Part shown: positions 33,450 through 43,924 of the stretch, piece by piece
Layout: every line of letters begins with the position of its first letter
Numbering within the stretch: position 1 is the stretch's first letter
Assembly: GCA_023634235.1 (NCBI GenBank)
Contig: JAMKCF010000022.1
Location: forward strand, 620,001 to 684,000
Source of the DNA: Pisaster brevispinus
Lineage: Eukaryota; Echinodermata; Asteroidea; Forcipulatida; Asteriidae
Length of the DNA: 64,000 nt
Direction: 5' to 3'
Notes under the pieces: generated by a model
The model's database searches: none
What the model was told of the DNA's origin: nothing
Seen by the model: the letters and a program-made list of their open reading frames with translations, nothing else
Position numbers and translations under genes: made by a program

Positions 33450-33805
33450 TAACTACATTGTTATTATTTATTATTATCACTAAATGCAGATGTGGGTTTT
33501 TTTTCCCAATATTTTTTAGATTTGTATTTATTGAAAAAAAGGGAAAGTTTTCTTATATAAAGTGATGCTATGTAGACAACAAAGTTTACCGTATTTCATA
33601 GACTTGCAAATGTCGTTTTACTTGCTGACTTTCTCTTTTTTCCCTCTGTATTTCATAGACTTGCAAATGTCTTTTTACTTTGTGACTTTCTCTTTTTTCC
33701 CTCTGTGTTTCATAGACTTGCAGATGTCTATTTACTTTGTGATGTGCGCATCTTTTTTCCTCCTTTTCACTCTGGTCTTTTGCACCCACCTTGAGTGGCC
33801 ATAAG
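33450..33805. repeat. 57-bp tandem repeat, array 2, with shared flanks
   Basis: TTTCATAGACTTGCAAATGT starts with CATAG at 33597, 33654 and 33711. Flanking sequence on both sides (ATTATCACTAAATG, and GCACCCACCTTGAGTGGCCAT) matches that of array 1, so one larger segment was duplicated around FReD-4 with different copy numbers. Confidence 0.8.
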
Positions 33806-34352
33806 TAAACACCTCGGAGAGTTTATGCACCCTGATTGGTCAAAGACTGGTCATGTGGGGTGTGTTAACTTGTGATATAAAGACTGGCTCTGTGAACTAG
33901 CGAGTGAATGGCCCCTAAACAAGCTTTTTGTTGCGTAAAAGTTTTGTATACTTTGTGGGAACTATCAAATCAACTGTTTTCTTTGTCCAATTTGGTTTTG
34001 TTGTTTTGGCAAGGACAGATGGTGATGCTTGCAAGCGCATAATACCACGCACAGGCGTGAACGCGCAGACAATGTGTCAATTTAAGAGGTTGCTGGAACA
34101 TGCATGAAACCAACAATGCAAAGCATCAAGCCGAACCCCAACCAAATCATTTTTTTCTTTATGGTGCTGTTAATTTTCAAAGTTCATAGTCTGGTTCTTG
34201 AAAATATGCATAAATACTTAATTAGGTGTAAAAGATTAGGTGTCACGCAAAAGTCGAATAGCCTAAGGAATGCCCCTAGACATGAGTAGAACATTTCTAA
34301 AAATAACGGCGACAGAAAATTTTTTTTACTGGCTTTTCAGATAAAACCTTTT

Positions 34353-34518
34353 TATTAATGGGAATAACAGTGTGATGACTAAGTCTTCACTGCGTGGTAA
34401 TGACCTTGGCTGGTGGCTGGCCGCTGTAGATGAACCTTGCCTTGGACTCGTTCCATTTACAGCGGCCAGCCACCAACCCTCAAATGACCGGGACATCACG
34501 CCGTTATTCCCCAATTAA
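34353..34518. repeat. Foldback element, about 70-bp arms
   Basis: ATTAATGGGAATAACAGTGT...GGTGGCTGGCCGCTGTAGATG pairs with the inverted TTTACAGCGGCCAGCCACCA...CGTTATTCCCCAATTAAT. The loop is about 20 bp. No TSD seen. Confidence 0.7.
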
Positions 34519-34539
34519 TGGACCTGTGTTGGATAACCC

Positions 34540-34770
34540 CATAACAGCCATAATATTCTTCCTACTTTAATCTGCTTTCTAATTTATTTTACCCTCAGAG
34601 AAAGACTCTGCTAGGGTCAAACGGCAGGCCATTAGCTATTTTGTGTATTTATACCATACGTCCTTTTGGTTGGTAAGCAGTTTGCATTAGCTAATTCCCT
34701 ATTTTCCCTTTTAGCCTTCGAGAAAGACTCTGCTAGAATGGAAACGTCAGGCCACTAAATATTTTTTGCT
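34540..34770 (+). repeat. Tandem pair of hammerhead/Penelope-like motif units
   Basis: Two units about 122 bp apart each contain GAGAAAGACTCTGCTAG: 34593-34630 (then GGTCAAACGGCAGGCC) and 34716-34752 (then AATGGAAACGTCAGGCC). Both are preceded by CTGCTTTCT/TTCCCTATTTTC-type T-rich sequence; the first is followed by TATTTATACCATACGTCC. Tandem copies resemble Penelope-like elements or small hammerhead-bearing repeats. Confidence 0.45.
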
Positions 34771-34789
34771 TCGTCACGGACAAAGCACA

Positions 34790-35000
34790 TGCAACATGCA
34801 AAATTGTTTGTACATGGCCGATGGACGTGAGGTTATGTTGGGAACCTGACAAAAAGTAATTTTTAGTTTTTAACTGACTACCACTTATCATTGATAGAAT
34901 TTTTGTCCAGCAGTACCTCAAAATAAAAGCTTATAGTTTTCTCTAATCTACAAAAAAAGTTATTCAAAATTGAAGTCATGATTCTTTGGTCAAAATCTAC
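34790..35000. repeat. Dispersed repeat R2, copy 2
   Basis: TTGTTTGTACATGGCCGATG, TTTTTAACTGACTACCACTT and AAAAGCTTATAGTTTTCT match the order in 12380-12660. Confidence 0.5.
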
Positions 35001-35029
35001 GAAAAATCAGGTCAAGCATCTTTAACATT

Positions 35030-35291
35030 TAAAAAATCTGTATAACTAAGTCTGGAATAAAAGGGGAAAAAACATAAATTTAAAGAAAATTACTGCAAAG
35101 TACATAAAGAAGCATCCTGTTACTTTGGCAACAGAGTAAAACAAAAATGATGGTTTGACATTCAATAAAATGGTCTCATCAGACAAAAATATGTTTCTAT
35201 CACACAAGAAAAGTCTTTTTATAATGTCATTCCTTTTTTGGGGGTCAATTTTTTGTATTGATATAACCAGTGCTTAGCCGTAACCAAATAT
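35030..35291. repeat. Segmental duplication S2, copy 1 (interrupted)
   Basis: GTCTGGAATAAAA, TACTGCAAAGTACATAAAGA, AGCATCCTGTTACTT, AAAATGGTCTCA and TTTTTGTATTG...GTAACCAAAT match 39405-39700. The match resumes after the Harbinger-like element at about 36170 (ATGTGACACTCATCAAA). Copy 2 has no insertion. Confidence 0.8.
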
Positions 35292-35662
35292 TAAAGGCCC
35301 TGTCACACCTTGACGTTTTAGCCAGCGTAAGCGACGTATGAAAAATTTGGTGAAAACACTGGCGTCTGCGAGGTCATCGAAAAATTGTGTGCATGCCCAA
35401 AAATTGTCGGCGTATGCCAGCGTGTGGCTCATAAGTCCCGCATAAGTTGTAGGTAAGTTATACGATCGTTGACACACATACGTTACTTTTAAGTTAATCA
35501 TAAGTCGACATACGTCGAGATAATGTCTAGCGTACCCAAAACTTATTTCTAACCTATGAGTAACAAGCTTTGAACCTATGTCGAACGCATCTCCAACGCA
35601 TATTAACGTATGTAGTCGATTTGACGTGTTCAGGACGACCACTGAACTTACTAAACGTGTTT

Positions 35663-35761
35663 CTAACTAAAAATGAGGTTCGCGTTGCGTTTACGTCCAC
35701 GCCCACGGCCACGCGGGCCAGGAGACTTCTTGGCAGCGTTCTTTGGAGTTTTCTTCGGCAT
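35663..35761 (-). CDS. Small basic ORF inside the Harbinger-like element
   Basis: A 32-residue frame on the minus strand, MPKKTPKNAAKKSPGPRGRG then RGRKRNANLIFS and a stop. It is rich in Lys, Arg, Pro and Gly, like the N-terminal tail of a DNA-binding protein. A TATA box (TATATAAAGG) lies about 60-70 bp upstream at about 35820-35829. The ORF may be the surviving first exon or N-terminus of a protein encoded by the autonomous parent element. Whether it is translated is unknown. Confidence 0.4.
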   Translation of the reverse strand: MPKKTPKNAAKKSPGPRGRGRGRKRNANLIFS

Positions 35762-35819
35762 TACGGATGTTGATGTTGTGATGTCTAGTGCAGATATGAT
35801 TTGAATCGTCGAGCGGCAG

Positions 35820-35829
35820 CCTTTATATA
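35820..35829 (-). promoter_or_regulatory. TATA box upstream of the small basic ORF
   Basis: On the minus strand TATATAAAGG, followed by a GC-mixed leader (CTGCCGCTCGACGATTC) and then the ATG at 35761. Spacing fits a TATA box with a start site around 35795. Confidence 0.5.
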
Positions 35830-36315
35830 GGGTACGACACGTGATCGTCGGCAATACGCTCCGCGCGCTGTGCATAAGTTAGACTATCGTTGGGCATAAG
35901 TTGTGAACGCCTGCAACACGCTAAGCATTCGTTGGTATTCATTGGTATTCGTTCGTATAAGTTATCTAAACGTTATGGAAACGCTCTATATAAGTTACTA
36001 CTACGGTATGTATATGTCCAACTCGTTATGAATACGCTTTGTTTACACTCAAAATTGAAAAAAACCATCGATACTTCAGCGTATGCCAGCGTTTTAGAGA
36101 AATTTTCATACGTCGGCATACGCTGGCTAAAATGTCAAGGTGTGACAGGGCCTTAACTTTCTTTTCTTTAGATGTGACACTCATCAAAGCCTTGTATAGT
36201 TTCCAGAATACAGTCAATGTTTTTGTTTGATTATTATGAACATTGTTGTTATTACCACCGTGATCACTGTTATTATTATTCATATTTTCATTATTAAAGT
36301 GAAGAGATGTACTCA

Positions 36316-37524
36316 CTATTGAGGTTTACGTAGTTTCATACTGCATGATGTGATGGGATGATTCCATTCAAACCATATAATGCCTCGTTTGTCACCAAAG
36401 CTCTCCCCATATTCACCATTTAAGTGAGACTTCAGTGTGCAGTCTTTGAACCACCAGGCTCCATGAGTTGTTTGGGCACAATTTCCACCATCCATCGCAT
36501 CATTGTCTCTATCCTTTGTTGTGAACTTTTTGCCTTTGTTATCATTAAGAGAGTTCTTTGCATTCTCAACTTTGTAATTGATATAACTGAATGTATAGTC
36601 ACTACCAGTAACACTTACTCCAGTATACTCTACATACCCTGTTCCACCCTCTGACTCAAGATCCACCCTTAGAGTGGTATAACCTGCTGAGGTCAGTTTG
36701 ACTAAGTTATCATTGCCAAGCCAGAACTCTCCTGATGGGTCACCAAAACCAGTCTGGTATTCAGCCCAGTTGCGATAAAAGTCCACAGTGCCATCAATCC
36801 GCCTCTGAAATACAATCCATCCCCCACCATCAGTCTCCATGTCACAGTACACCCTCAGACCTTCACTGGGTCCACTTGGGTAGATTGTGTATACTTTACT
36901 CTCAGTGTAACCAGCATCCCAAACTTCCTTACAGCTGCTGAGTTTAGGCAGTTCACTGGTCAAATGACGAGTTGACTCAGCGGGGGATGAGTGTTGAGTT
37001 GTTGGTGCAATTGATGAGTAGGACGTTGTAGACTCCTTCACAGAGGATGTGTCCATTTCACAGTAGATCTGCTGACAGTTCACCAGCCTATTAGGACAGA
37101 TGGTGTAAAATCCACTGTTCTTAATCTCTACCGGACAGCTTCTGAAGCATTCCGATGTTGTGTCATTCTTTGACAGGAGAGCTGTGTTCTCATCCACGTC
37201 AAAGTACAAACTTTGTTGATCTTCAACAAAGTCTTTAGTGTGCTCCTTCCCTGTAGCGTTGCTGAGCTCACAGAACCCTCTACATTTGTAGAAATTGAAA
37301 GACTTACAGTCTTTTTCCAATCCACAATCTCGTCCACAGATGACGTGATTGGCCACAGTTTTGTTCTTGTACACAAAGTTCTTGAGGGCCATGTTTTCAG
37401 CACTGAAGAACTGGCGTTCCAACTGACCACACTGACTGCCAAACCGCTCCGCCATCATTAATGGAGAAAAACCCCAAATCATCATGAAATAGAGGACAGT
37501 CATGGAGAGAATTTGCCGAGTCAT
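36316..37524 (-). CDS. FReD-5: PAN-half FBG-fibrinogen protein, no repeat array
   Basis: Intact 402-residue frame starting MTRQILSMTVLYF. Signal peptide about 1-25; PAN/Apple about 32-110 (VICGRDCGLEKDCKSFNFYK, CELSNATGKEHTKDF); diverged half-FBG about 126-158 (CFRSCPVEIKNSGFYTICP, QIYCEM). The linker is short: SSVKESTTSYSSIAPTTQHS followed by SPAESTRHLTSELPKL, with no 9-residue array. The FBG domain spans about 195-400 (SCKEVWDAG, CDMETDGGGW, WAEYQTGFGDPSGEFWLGND, Ca-site-like DRDNDAMDGGNC, GAWWFKDC, CSMKLRKPQ). The middle of the FBG (SDYTFSYINYKVENAKNSL) differs from FReD-3/4, so ligand-pocket residues may differ. Its first 160 residues are close to FReD-3, indicating a duplication pair. 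Confidence 0.88.
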   Translation of the reverse strand: MTRQILSMTVLYFMMIWGFSPLMMAERFGSQCGQLERQFFSAENMALKNFVYKNKTVANHVICGRDCGLEKDCKSFNFYKCRGFCELSNATGKEHTKDFVEDQQSLYFDVDENTALLSKNDTTSECFRSCPVEIKNSGFYTICPNRLVNCQQIYCEMDTSSVKESTTSYSSIAPTTQHSSPAESTRHLTSELPKLSSCKEVWDAGYTESKVYTIYPSGPSEGLRVYCDMETDGGGWIVFQRRIDGTVDFYRNWAEYQTGFGDPSGEFWLGNDNLVKLTSAGYTTLRVDLESEGGTGYVEYTGVSVTGSDYTFSYINYKVENAKNSLNDNKGKKFTTKDRDNDAMDGGNCAQTTHGAWWFKDCTLKSHLNGEYGESFGDKRGIIWFEWNHPITSCSMKLRKPQ

Positions 37525-38290
37525 ATTGTATCAGAGTTGACAACATTCACTGTCAAGAAATAAAGATGACAACAAATTGCACCCAGCAAGTTTTATTTTC
37601 TGAAGTTTTACTATTTGAATGCAGTTAATTCCAGCACACAGCACGGTGTGGAAAGGACAACTTGTCGTTCTTGACGTGGACCTTGTTTTTTTCACCAATG
37701 GAATGTTTCAAAATACACTAGTTGGTCACATGCCTGTGAGTCGATGCAACTTCTTCTACCCGTCAACTGATTGGTTAGTATTTTATGATTTCATGTGGCC
37801 TGTTCTTTAACTTATCCATTGATTGGTCATCTGGTAATTGAATATACAATGCTTTCAGCTTCTACATGTAACTTGGTGACTTGTACATCATTCTCACAGA
37901 GGCTGTAATTAATATCACTCTCACAACTCAAACCAGTGCCCGGTTGACAATCATTTGCTTCATTTGTGCTTCAGTCACCGAAACAACTCATTCTGAGGAA
38001 ATCACTCATCAAAAATGCCTGCCAGGCACGTCTTTTGGCAATGTATGCTCCAACTGGACAAAGCTTAATTGCGGTGTCTGATTTTATGCTTCATTGTCAT
38101 TCTCGTTGATCGATGAATAGGCGATCAATATCCACTGTCAGCCCATTAGTTTATCGACGGCCCATAGGTCTACTCAACCCAATAGTGACTGGTAACCTTT
38201 TTCAAAATTTCTTGTAGCTTTTAGATTAGACTGGAGACCAGATATTGAAAGCATTACCCATATGGAGGTTCTCCTGAGTTAATTGCAAAT
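37525..38290 (-). promoter_or_regulatory. Upstream region of FReD-5, shared with FReD-3
   Basis: CCAAT on the minus strand at 37770-37774 and 37822-37826. TCACCGAAACAACTCATTCT, GCCAGGCACGTCTTTTGGCA, CAAAGCTTAATTGCGGTGTC and GCGATCAATATCCACTGTCA align with the FReD-3 upstream block. Homology ends near GGAGGTTCTCC (about 38275), where the FReD-3 copy has a MITE. Confidence 0.55.
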
Positions 38291-39400
38291 TAAGAAATGT
38301 TAGAGACTGGTACTTTTGTTCACCCTAATTTCTGGAAAACTTTTTATATTAAAAAGGATGAGGTCTTTATATCAACCACCCCTTCCATAACCGTACAACC
38401 AAATGTTGTTTCTCATTGCTGCCAGGATAAACGTCACCTTAAAACCCGTCCATTTTTCGCCGTGGTTATTTTGAACACTTTGTGCTTTGTGAAACAAAAA
38501 CAACTTACCCTAGCACAAAGGAAAAAGTAGAAATACAGCTTGATTGAAAAAAAGAAAAACAAGCATTGTATGTTTTTTGAATGAGAAATGTACAAAACTG
38601 CAATACTTTTAATCATTTTCAACAGCTTACACTGTCATGGTTCTTTGAAGATCATCTTGAACGAAATCACTCAAACTAAATTGACTATTTATCATGTTAT
38701 TTATTTTTGGGGGTTATTATTTGGTCATTAGTATGAAGTTTTCCTCACTGTAGTTTTGTTGAAATTTGATCAGAAAAACTAATCCCCTCCTTTGATTTTT
38801 GAATCAGTGTTTCCTCTGTTCTGTTAGCGCACCCTGCATGGTTCCCAGCAAAGACCCATGAATAATAAAAGTGAAATCAACACTGAAGGACCAGTGCCTC
38901 AGAAAACCAGTGTTAAACCAGCCCACAATGTGACCTTAATTAAATAAATCACAACACGGACTAGATGAAGGTTGGTGATCTTCGTTGCTTTGCATTTTCC
39001 ATTGTCTTGTTTGGATCGAGTCTGTTGTGTGATGTCACAGTGCCGTTTTGATATCTAGGTGCTTAGGGGCTGTTCATGTATCATTTTCATATGTTCATTT
39101 TTGCCCAACGTGACACTGATCAAAATGTGGGGTGGTTTTTTTTACATTATTTAACCATTTTTATTGAGTTTTACTGAATTTATATGTAATCATTACACAC
39201 TCGTTTACCTTTCTATTAACAAAAGAACAATAATGATAATTTTATTCAAGTTGGTCTTTAAAAGTTAAACCTTTCCAGCAGTCCATGTTGTTGCGAATTT
39301 TGTTGGCATAATAATTAGATAAATATGTCCATCAAGTCCTTAAGTGTCTACATTTGTTCACATCTGAACCCAATCTCATGGAGCTGCTTAAGCAATCAGT
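38291..39400. other. Intergenic, no gene recognised
   Basis: Short ORFs without domain matches; AT-rich with A/T runs. I see no repeat that I can match elsewhere in the window. Confidence 0.45.
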
Positions 39401-39404
39401 ATGA

Positions 39405-39790
39405 CTATGTCTGGAATAAAATGGGGGGAAAAACAATATTTTAAAGAGAATGACTGCAAAGTACATAAAGAAGCATCCTGTTACTTAAATAAACATCAAT
39501 GATTGCGCAATTGAAACCACTATCTCTGGTTTGACTTTCAAGAAAATGGTCTCACCATACAAGAAAATGTTTCTGTGTCATTCCAAAGTCTGTTTATAGG
39601 CCTACCTTTTGATCTTTCTTTTTTTTGGGGGGGGGGTAGATTTTTGTATTGGCATCAGCAGCAAAAACTTGTTAATCTGCCTAACTGTAACCAAATGTGT
39701 GGGTTTTTTTTAATGTGACACTCATCAAACCTTGAACAATTTCCAGGCTATAGTTGATGTTTTATTTGATTGTTATGAACACTGGTGTTA
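39405..39790. repeat. Segmental duplication S2, copy 2 (empty site)
   Basis: Parallels 35030-35291 plus 36157-36245. Across the insertion point it reads GTAACCAAATGTGTGGG...TTTTAATGTGACACTCATC with no 859-bp element, confirming where the Harbinger-like element entered the other copy. Confidence 0.8.
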
Positions 39791-40466
39791 AGCCTTAAAC
39801 CACCTAAAAGTTTTTAAAAGTGAGAATGGACATGCAGGCTTATACTGGGAAATAGTTTGTATTGAATTACCCTTAAAGTTTCATTTTAAAAATGGGCGGA
39901 AAAGGCTCTAAATTGTTTTCGTCCATTTTTGATGGAAGTTCTTCGTAAAAACCTTCCTTGTTTTATCCATCAGACTATCAAGGAAATGTGAGGGTGATTA
40001 AAACATAACTATAATAATAACAAAAACATCAAATGAATGAACTCAAACTATTTTCAGTGTAAGCCTGCATGTCCAAGTTGAAACAGCTTTTGGGTGCTGA
40101 GGTACTTAATTGGTTTTTTTTTTAAACAACATTTGGAGAAGCTGCTCTCACGAAGAATGCAGAGTGATACCCTTTGTTGCGTTTCCTGTCAAATGCAATT
40201 TGGCAGGATTCCAATCCATTGTGTTCTCTTTGTGAATAGCATGAATTAAGAGTAGCCACCTTTCCAAGAAAACTCATAATGCAATTAGCGAGATAAAAAG
40301 CCCAATTTAGCGTTTTCTTGAGCTGGTAGAAATTCAGGACTTTTTTGTTCCCTATCTATTTTGGTCAAGGAGCTTTACAAAAAAAAAATGCTTTGAATTG
40401 AAGAGTTTGTCATAATGCGTCTATCTGTGGCAACGATGAAGATGTTTCTCTGCCGTACACACTTAA

Positions 40467-40794
40467 CTCTTTCAGTGCCTGCTTTTTGTTGTTTTGTTTC
40501 TACCTAAAGTGCCCAGTGTTTTTAGTTTTTTCAAAGTTCTGTATAAAAAATAAAATAATAAATAAGTCTTTTTCATCAAACAAAATGTATCTTGTTGATT
40601 TGTGTTGCCTTGGTACATCCCAATAGTATCTTCTGAGTGATAATGCCCTCTCGTGATAACATGTATATTATGGGTCGTACATGTATGATTGGCGACACTT
40701 TTTTGAGTACATAAAAAAGATCGCACATGTAGGATTATGGTGCTTTTCGAATAGATAAAATAGATCAGGCATGTACGACCTTGGCACTGAAAGA
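40467..40794. mobile_element. piggyBac-like MITE, copy 2
   Basis: TTAA at 40463-40466 precedes CTCTTTCAGTGCC; the right end reads GGCACTGAAAGA, followed by ATTG (a damaged TTAA). The interior matches 14365-14642 (GATTTGTGTTGCCTTGGTAC, GCCCTCTCGTGATAACATG). Confidence 0.65.
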
Positions 40795-42269
40795 ATTGAA
40801 GACTTGTATTAGCACAGACATCGTAAAAAAAAAATTCTATAACTTTTTATTTCATTTATTTGTAAACTTTTTTTTATATATGCATAATTATTACACATCC
40901 AAAAGAACAGTTAGCACCAATAACAGGATAAATAGACCTTTCTTTTGCAACGTCACAGCCCAAGATTTTGCCAACCCAGGCTGGAAAACCATAGAAAGCC
41001 ATCAAATGCAAAACAAAAACAGATAACTACAGTTTGTAACAATGGTACACAAATATTCAAAAATAGTGTTGAATTTATTGGAAACAAAGCAACCGATCAT
41101 GGGAGGTATTTTATTTAATTAAAAGTTTGCCGAAAATGTTGAATTTGGTTAAAACATCTGTTAACATGATTGAATGTTTTACTAACATTCGGCGGTCCAT
41201 GCCAACCAGCGCGGTTTGTTTATCAACAATGGAAAGGTCTATAGGAAACGAGAAGAAAACTGTTCAGTTTCAGATGTGGGAGGGAAAACCCCAAATGGGG
41301 GGAAACCCACGCAATTAGTTAGGGACTGAAAACCCAATCCACATACGTGGCTATGGTCTGAGGTAGGATTCGAACCGGGGCCCACAGAGGTGAAAGGCAA
41401 GGAAGCCACCCAGCCAATCGCATTTTGGGTTCACTGTACACCCTTTTACTTTTTACAATAATCCCCTGTGCTGTTTGATTTTTATCATTAACCAGACCTA
41501 AATGGACAAACCACAAGAAGTTCAGCCCCTTTTTTAAAAAACTAAATACATTATACTTTGATGGGTTCATTATTAACACTGTGATTTATTTTGTGCTGAC
41601 AAGTTTGATTCATCCCTGTTATGAAAAAGACTGGAAAACCTTGACTTTCGTGTGATGTTTCATCAGGCATGATATTTTTCCTACTTTCACCTGATTTCCA
41701 GGGGTTTTTTTCCCTTGGGAAAAATCAGAAAAATTGTGATTAAATAACCTGAAAAATCCAATAAAGCCTACATCATGTATACTTATAGGTCTGCCCTTGT
41801 ACTTGCTCCTAAATTTTTTCGAGGGCCAAATATCATACCTGTTCCTAAATGAAAAATCAATTTTTACCATGAATTTACCATGAATCATAATCAAACCATG
41901 GTAAATGCCTAGCTACTTTGTGATTGTTCTCTTGTGGTGGACCTGTCCATATCACCCACACACTTTGCTGTACCACATCATTGGTATTTATTTCTTAAGG
42001 AAATTCAAGTGCTAATTATAAAAAATTAGGCTGAAAGAGTCACCAGATGCTGAAGAAATCTGCTGAGCTTGTTTTAGGTTCCTCCCCAAAATGCACAAGA
42101 GAGAAGGATTAAGGCTAATTAAATATGAAAGATTTGAGGAGCCGGATTATTTGAACTTCAAAAATTTAATGTTGATTTGTACATTTACTACATGACAAAC
42201 CTTAGACAGGTGAGGTCCCTCAGAAATTGTAAAAAAAAAAAAAATCTTAAAAAAATCAACAGTTTGGGT
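40795..42269. other. Intergenic; one possible SINE fragment
   Basis: No gene recognised. On the minus strand, about 41350-41405 reads CGGTTCGAATCCTACCTCAG, a tRNA B-box-like step that may belong to another SINE family; no A-box is certain. Confidence 0.35.
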
Positions 42270-42560
42270 GTTGATTAATTTATGGTGTTGGATTTTGTTA
42301 GAGTAAGGTAGGCCCCCAGTCAATCACTCTGTTGTGAGATAAAGTGAAAGAAATGCATGATATAAGCATCAGCATTGCCAATGTTGATTTTAACACATAC
42401 ATGATTGTTGGTGCTACAAAAGTTTCAAAACATGTACTACATGTAAGGGAACGACTAATGCAACTTACTTAAATAGTAGAATCACAAAGAGAATTTCATG
42501 AGATTATTGCCAAAGGATATCAAAATAATGTTAAAGAGAAAATCTTATCTAAAGGGCCAT
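42270..42560. repeat. Segmental duplication S1, copy 2
   Basis: ATTTATGGTGTTGGATTTTG, CCCAGTCAATCACTCTGTTG, AAAGAAATGCATGATATAAG and AGTTTCAAAACATG match 29025-29330 in order. Confidence 0.7.
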
Positions 42561-43239
42561 TCAGAATAATCAATATTTTGGGTCAAAAAATGTGGGGGGT
42601 GGGTCAAAAAAAATAACTGAAAATCAAAGTTCAATTTTCAATTAAAATAATGTAAAAACTAATATTTAAGAGGAAAAATCAGTATTCCTGATTTGTTGTG
42701 TCTGTGCTGTTCCATTGCTGTCCATTTTTTTCTTTCTGTCCAACCTTCGCTCCGGATGGAGAGATGGCTTGAATTTCCTCTACTGTTTCAATTACAAAGT
42801 TGCCTGCTGGAGGCCAAATACACCTTGATAGCAGAAGTATTTACTCCACAGCATTAAGTGGGTACTTTGCAGTAAAAGAATAAGTTCATTCTTACGGAAT
42901 TTAGAAGATGCTTGTACTGAATGCTTCTACTTGGAAGTTGATGCTTTTACTTTTTGCTAGTACTTGTCAGAATTTACTACTTTTTATTCGTACGACCCAT
43001 TGATCTGTTTTATTCCTTTCTATTTAAAGAGGGGCTCCAAGGTAAAATGGAGTTTTGTGAGGCACTCATTTATTCAATAGGTTTAATAGAATAAACAATT
43101 GTTTTGCCCTGCCTAACTGAAACAAACAATATGTTATTTTTGTATGAAAATCATTGAAACTCACTTGAAACATATGGCAATTTTTATAAGTAATTTTGAC
43201 ATGTATCATTATTCAAATTTTCATGAAGAGATGTACTCA

Positions 43240-43489
43240 CTATTGAGGTTTGCGTAGTTTCATACTGCATGATGTGATGGGTGGAGTCCATTCATACCAT
43301 AGAATGCCTCGTTTGAAGCTCTGCCCATATTCATCATTTAAGTGAGACTTCACTGTGCAGTCTTTGAACCACCAGGCTCCATGAGTTTCTTGTGCACAAT
43401 TCCTGTCCATCTCATCACTGTCTCTATCCTTTGTTGTGAACTTTTTGCCTTTGTTATTATTAAGAGAGTCTGATGCACTGCCACCTATG
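43240..43489 (-). pseudogene. FReD-6 pseudogene: C-terminal FBG fragment
   Basis: The minus strand from 43489 is open for about 82 codons and encodes only the FBG end: SDSLNNNKGKKFTTKDRDSD, NCAQETHGAWWFKDCTVKSH, RGILWYEWTPPITSCSMKLR and KPQ, stop at 43240. Two in-frame losses relative to FReD-5 (6 bp after CGTTTG near 43312; 3 bp near 43405) are present. Upstream of 43489 the sequence is not FBG but resembles the promoter regions of FReD-3/5. One deletion therefore appears to have removed the signal peptide, PAN domain and most of the FBG. No start codon suits it. Confidence 0.8.
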
Positions 43490-43780
43490 TTGTTTTATGT
43501 CCAAGAAGTGCAACATGCACTGATTGGTCCATCCCAACATTAAGGTCATCTGTGATTGGCCATTTGGCTTGTCAGCTTTGAAGCCAGGCAGTTCATTGGC
43601 TAATCACTGGTGCATATATCCTTGCACAGATAACTGTGGATCAACTCTTAATTTTTAATCAAGATCCACGTATTCTTTGCAGTAATCAAAACATCCTTTT
43701 TTTATAGAATGATCAACAACCTAGTTTTTGTCTTTATACAAAGCTTAATTGCTGTTTTTAATCTGAAGCAATATTTTAGC
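43490..43780 (-). promoter_or_regulatory. FReD-type upstream region fused to the FReD-6 fragment
   Basis: CCAAT on the minus strand at 43523-43527, 43555-43559 and 43595-43599. Steps CATGCACTGATTGGTCC, CTGTGATTGGCCA and ACAAAGCTTAATTGC match the FReD-3 and FReD-5 upstream regions in order. Confidence 0.5.
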
Positions 43781-43924
43781 ATTACTGGGTCAGGAAATTT
43801 CCACAGAGATTCTATGTTGCCGTTCCAGCTTCTTTGTTCAGCCCAACAATAGCATGTTGTTGTTTTCAATATCTAAACGTACCTGACTTATCTTGCAAAA
43901 GAAGACAGGGCAGGATATTACTTT

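Larger units (their letters stand above)
35295..36153. mobile_element. PIF/Harbinger-like non-autonomous element, 859 bp
   Basis: The left end AGGCCCTGTCACACCTTGAC and the right end GTCAAGGTGTGACAGGGCCT are TIRs that continue for about 80 bp (TTTTAGCCAGCGTA, GACGTATGAAAA). TAA flanks both ends (35292-35294 and 36154-36156), a 3-bp TWA duplication typical of PIF/Harbinger. The interior has many CGTA/TACG-rich repeats, one TATA box and a tiny ORF, but no transposase. The paralogous site at about 39700 lacks it. Confidence 0.82.
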
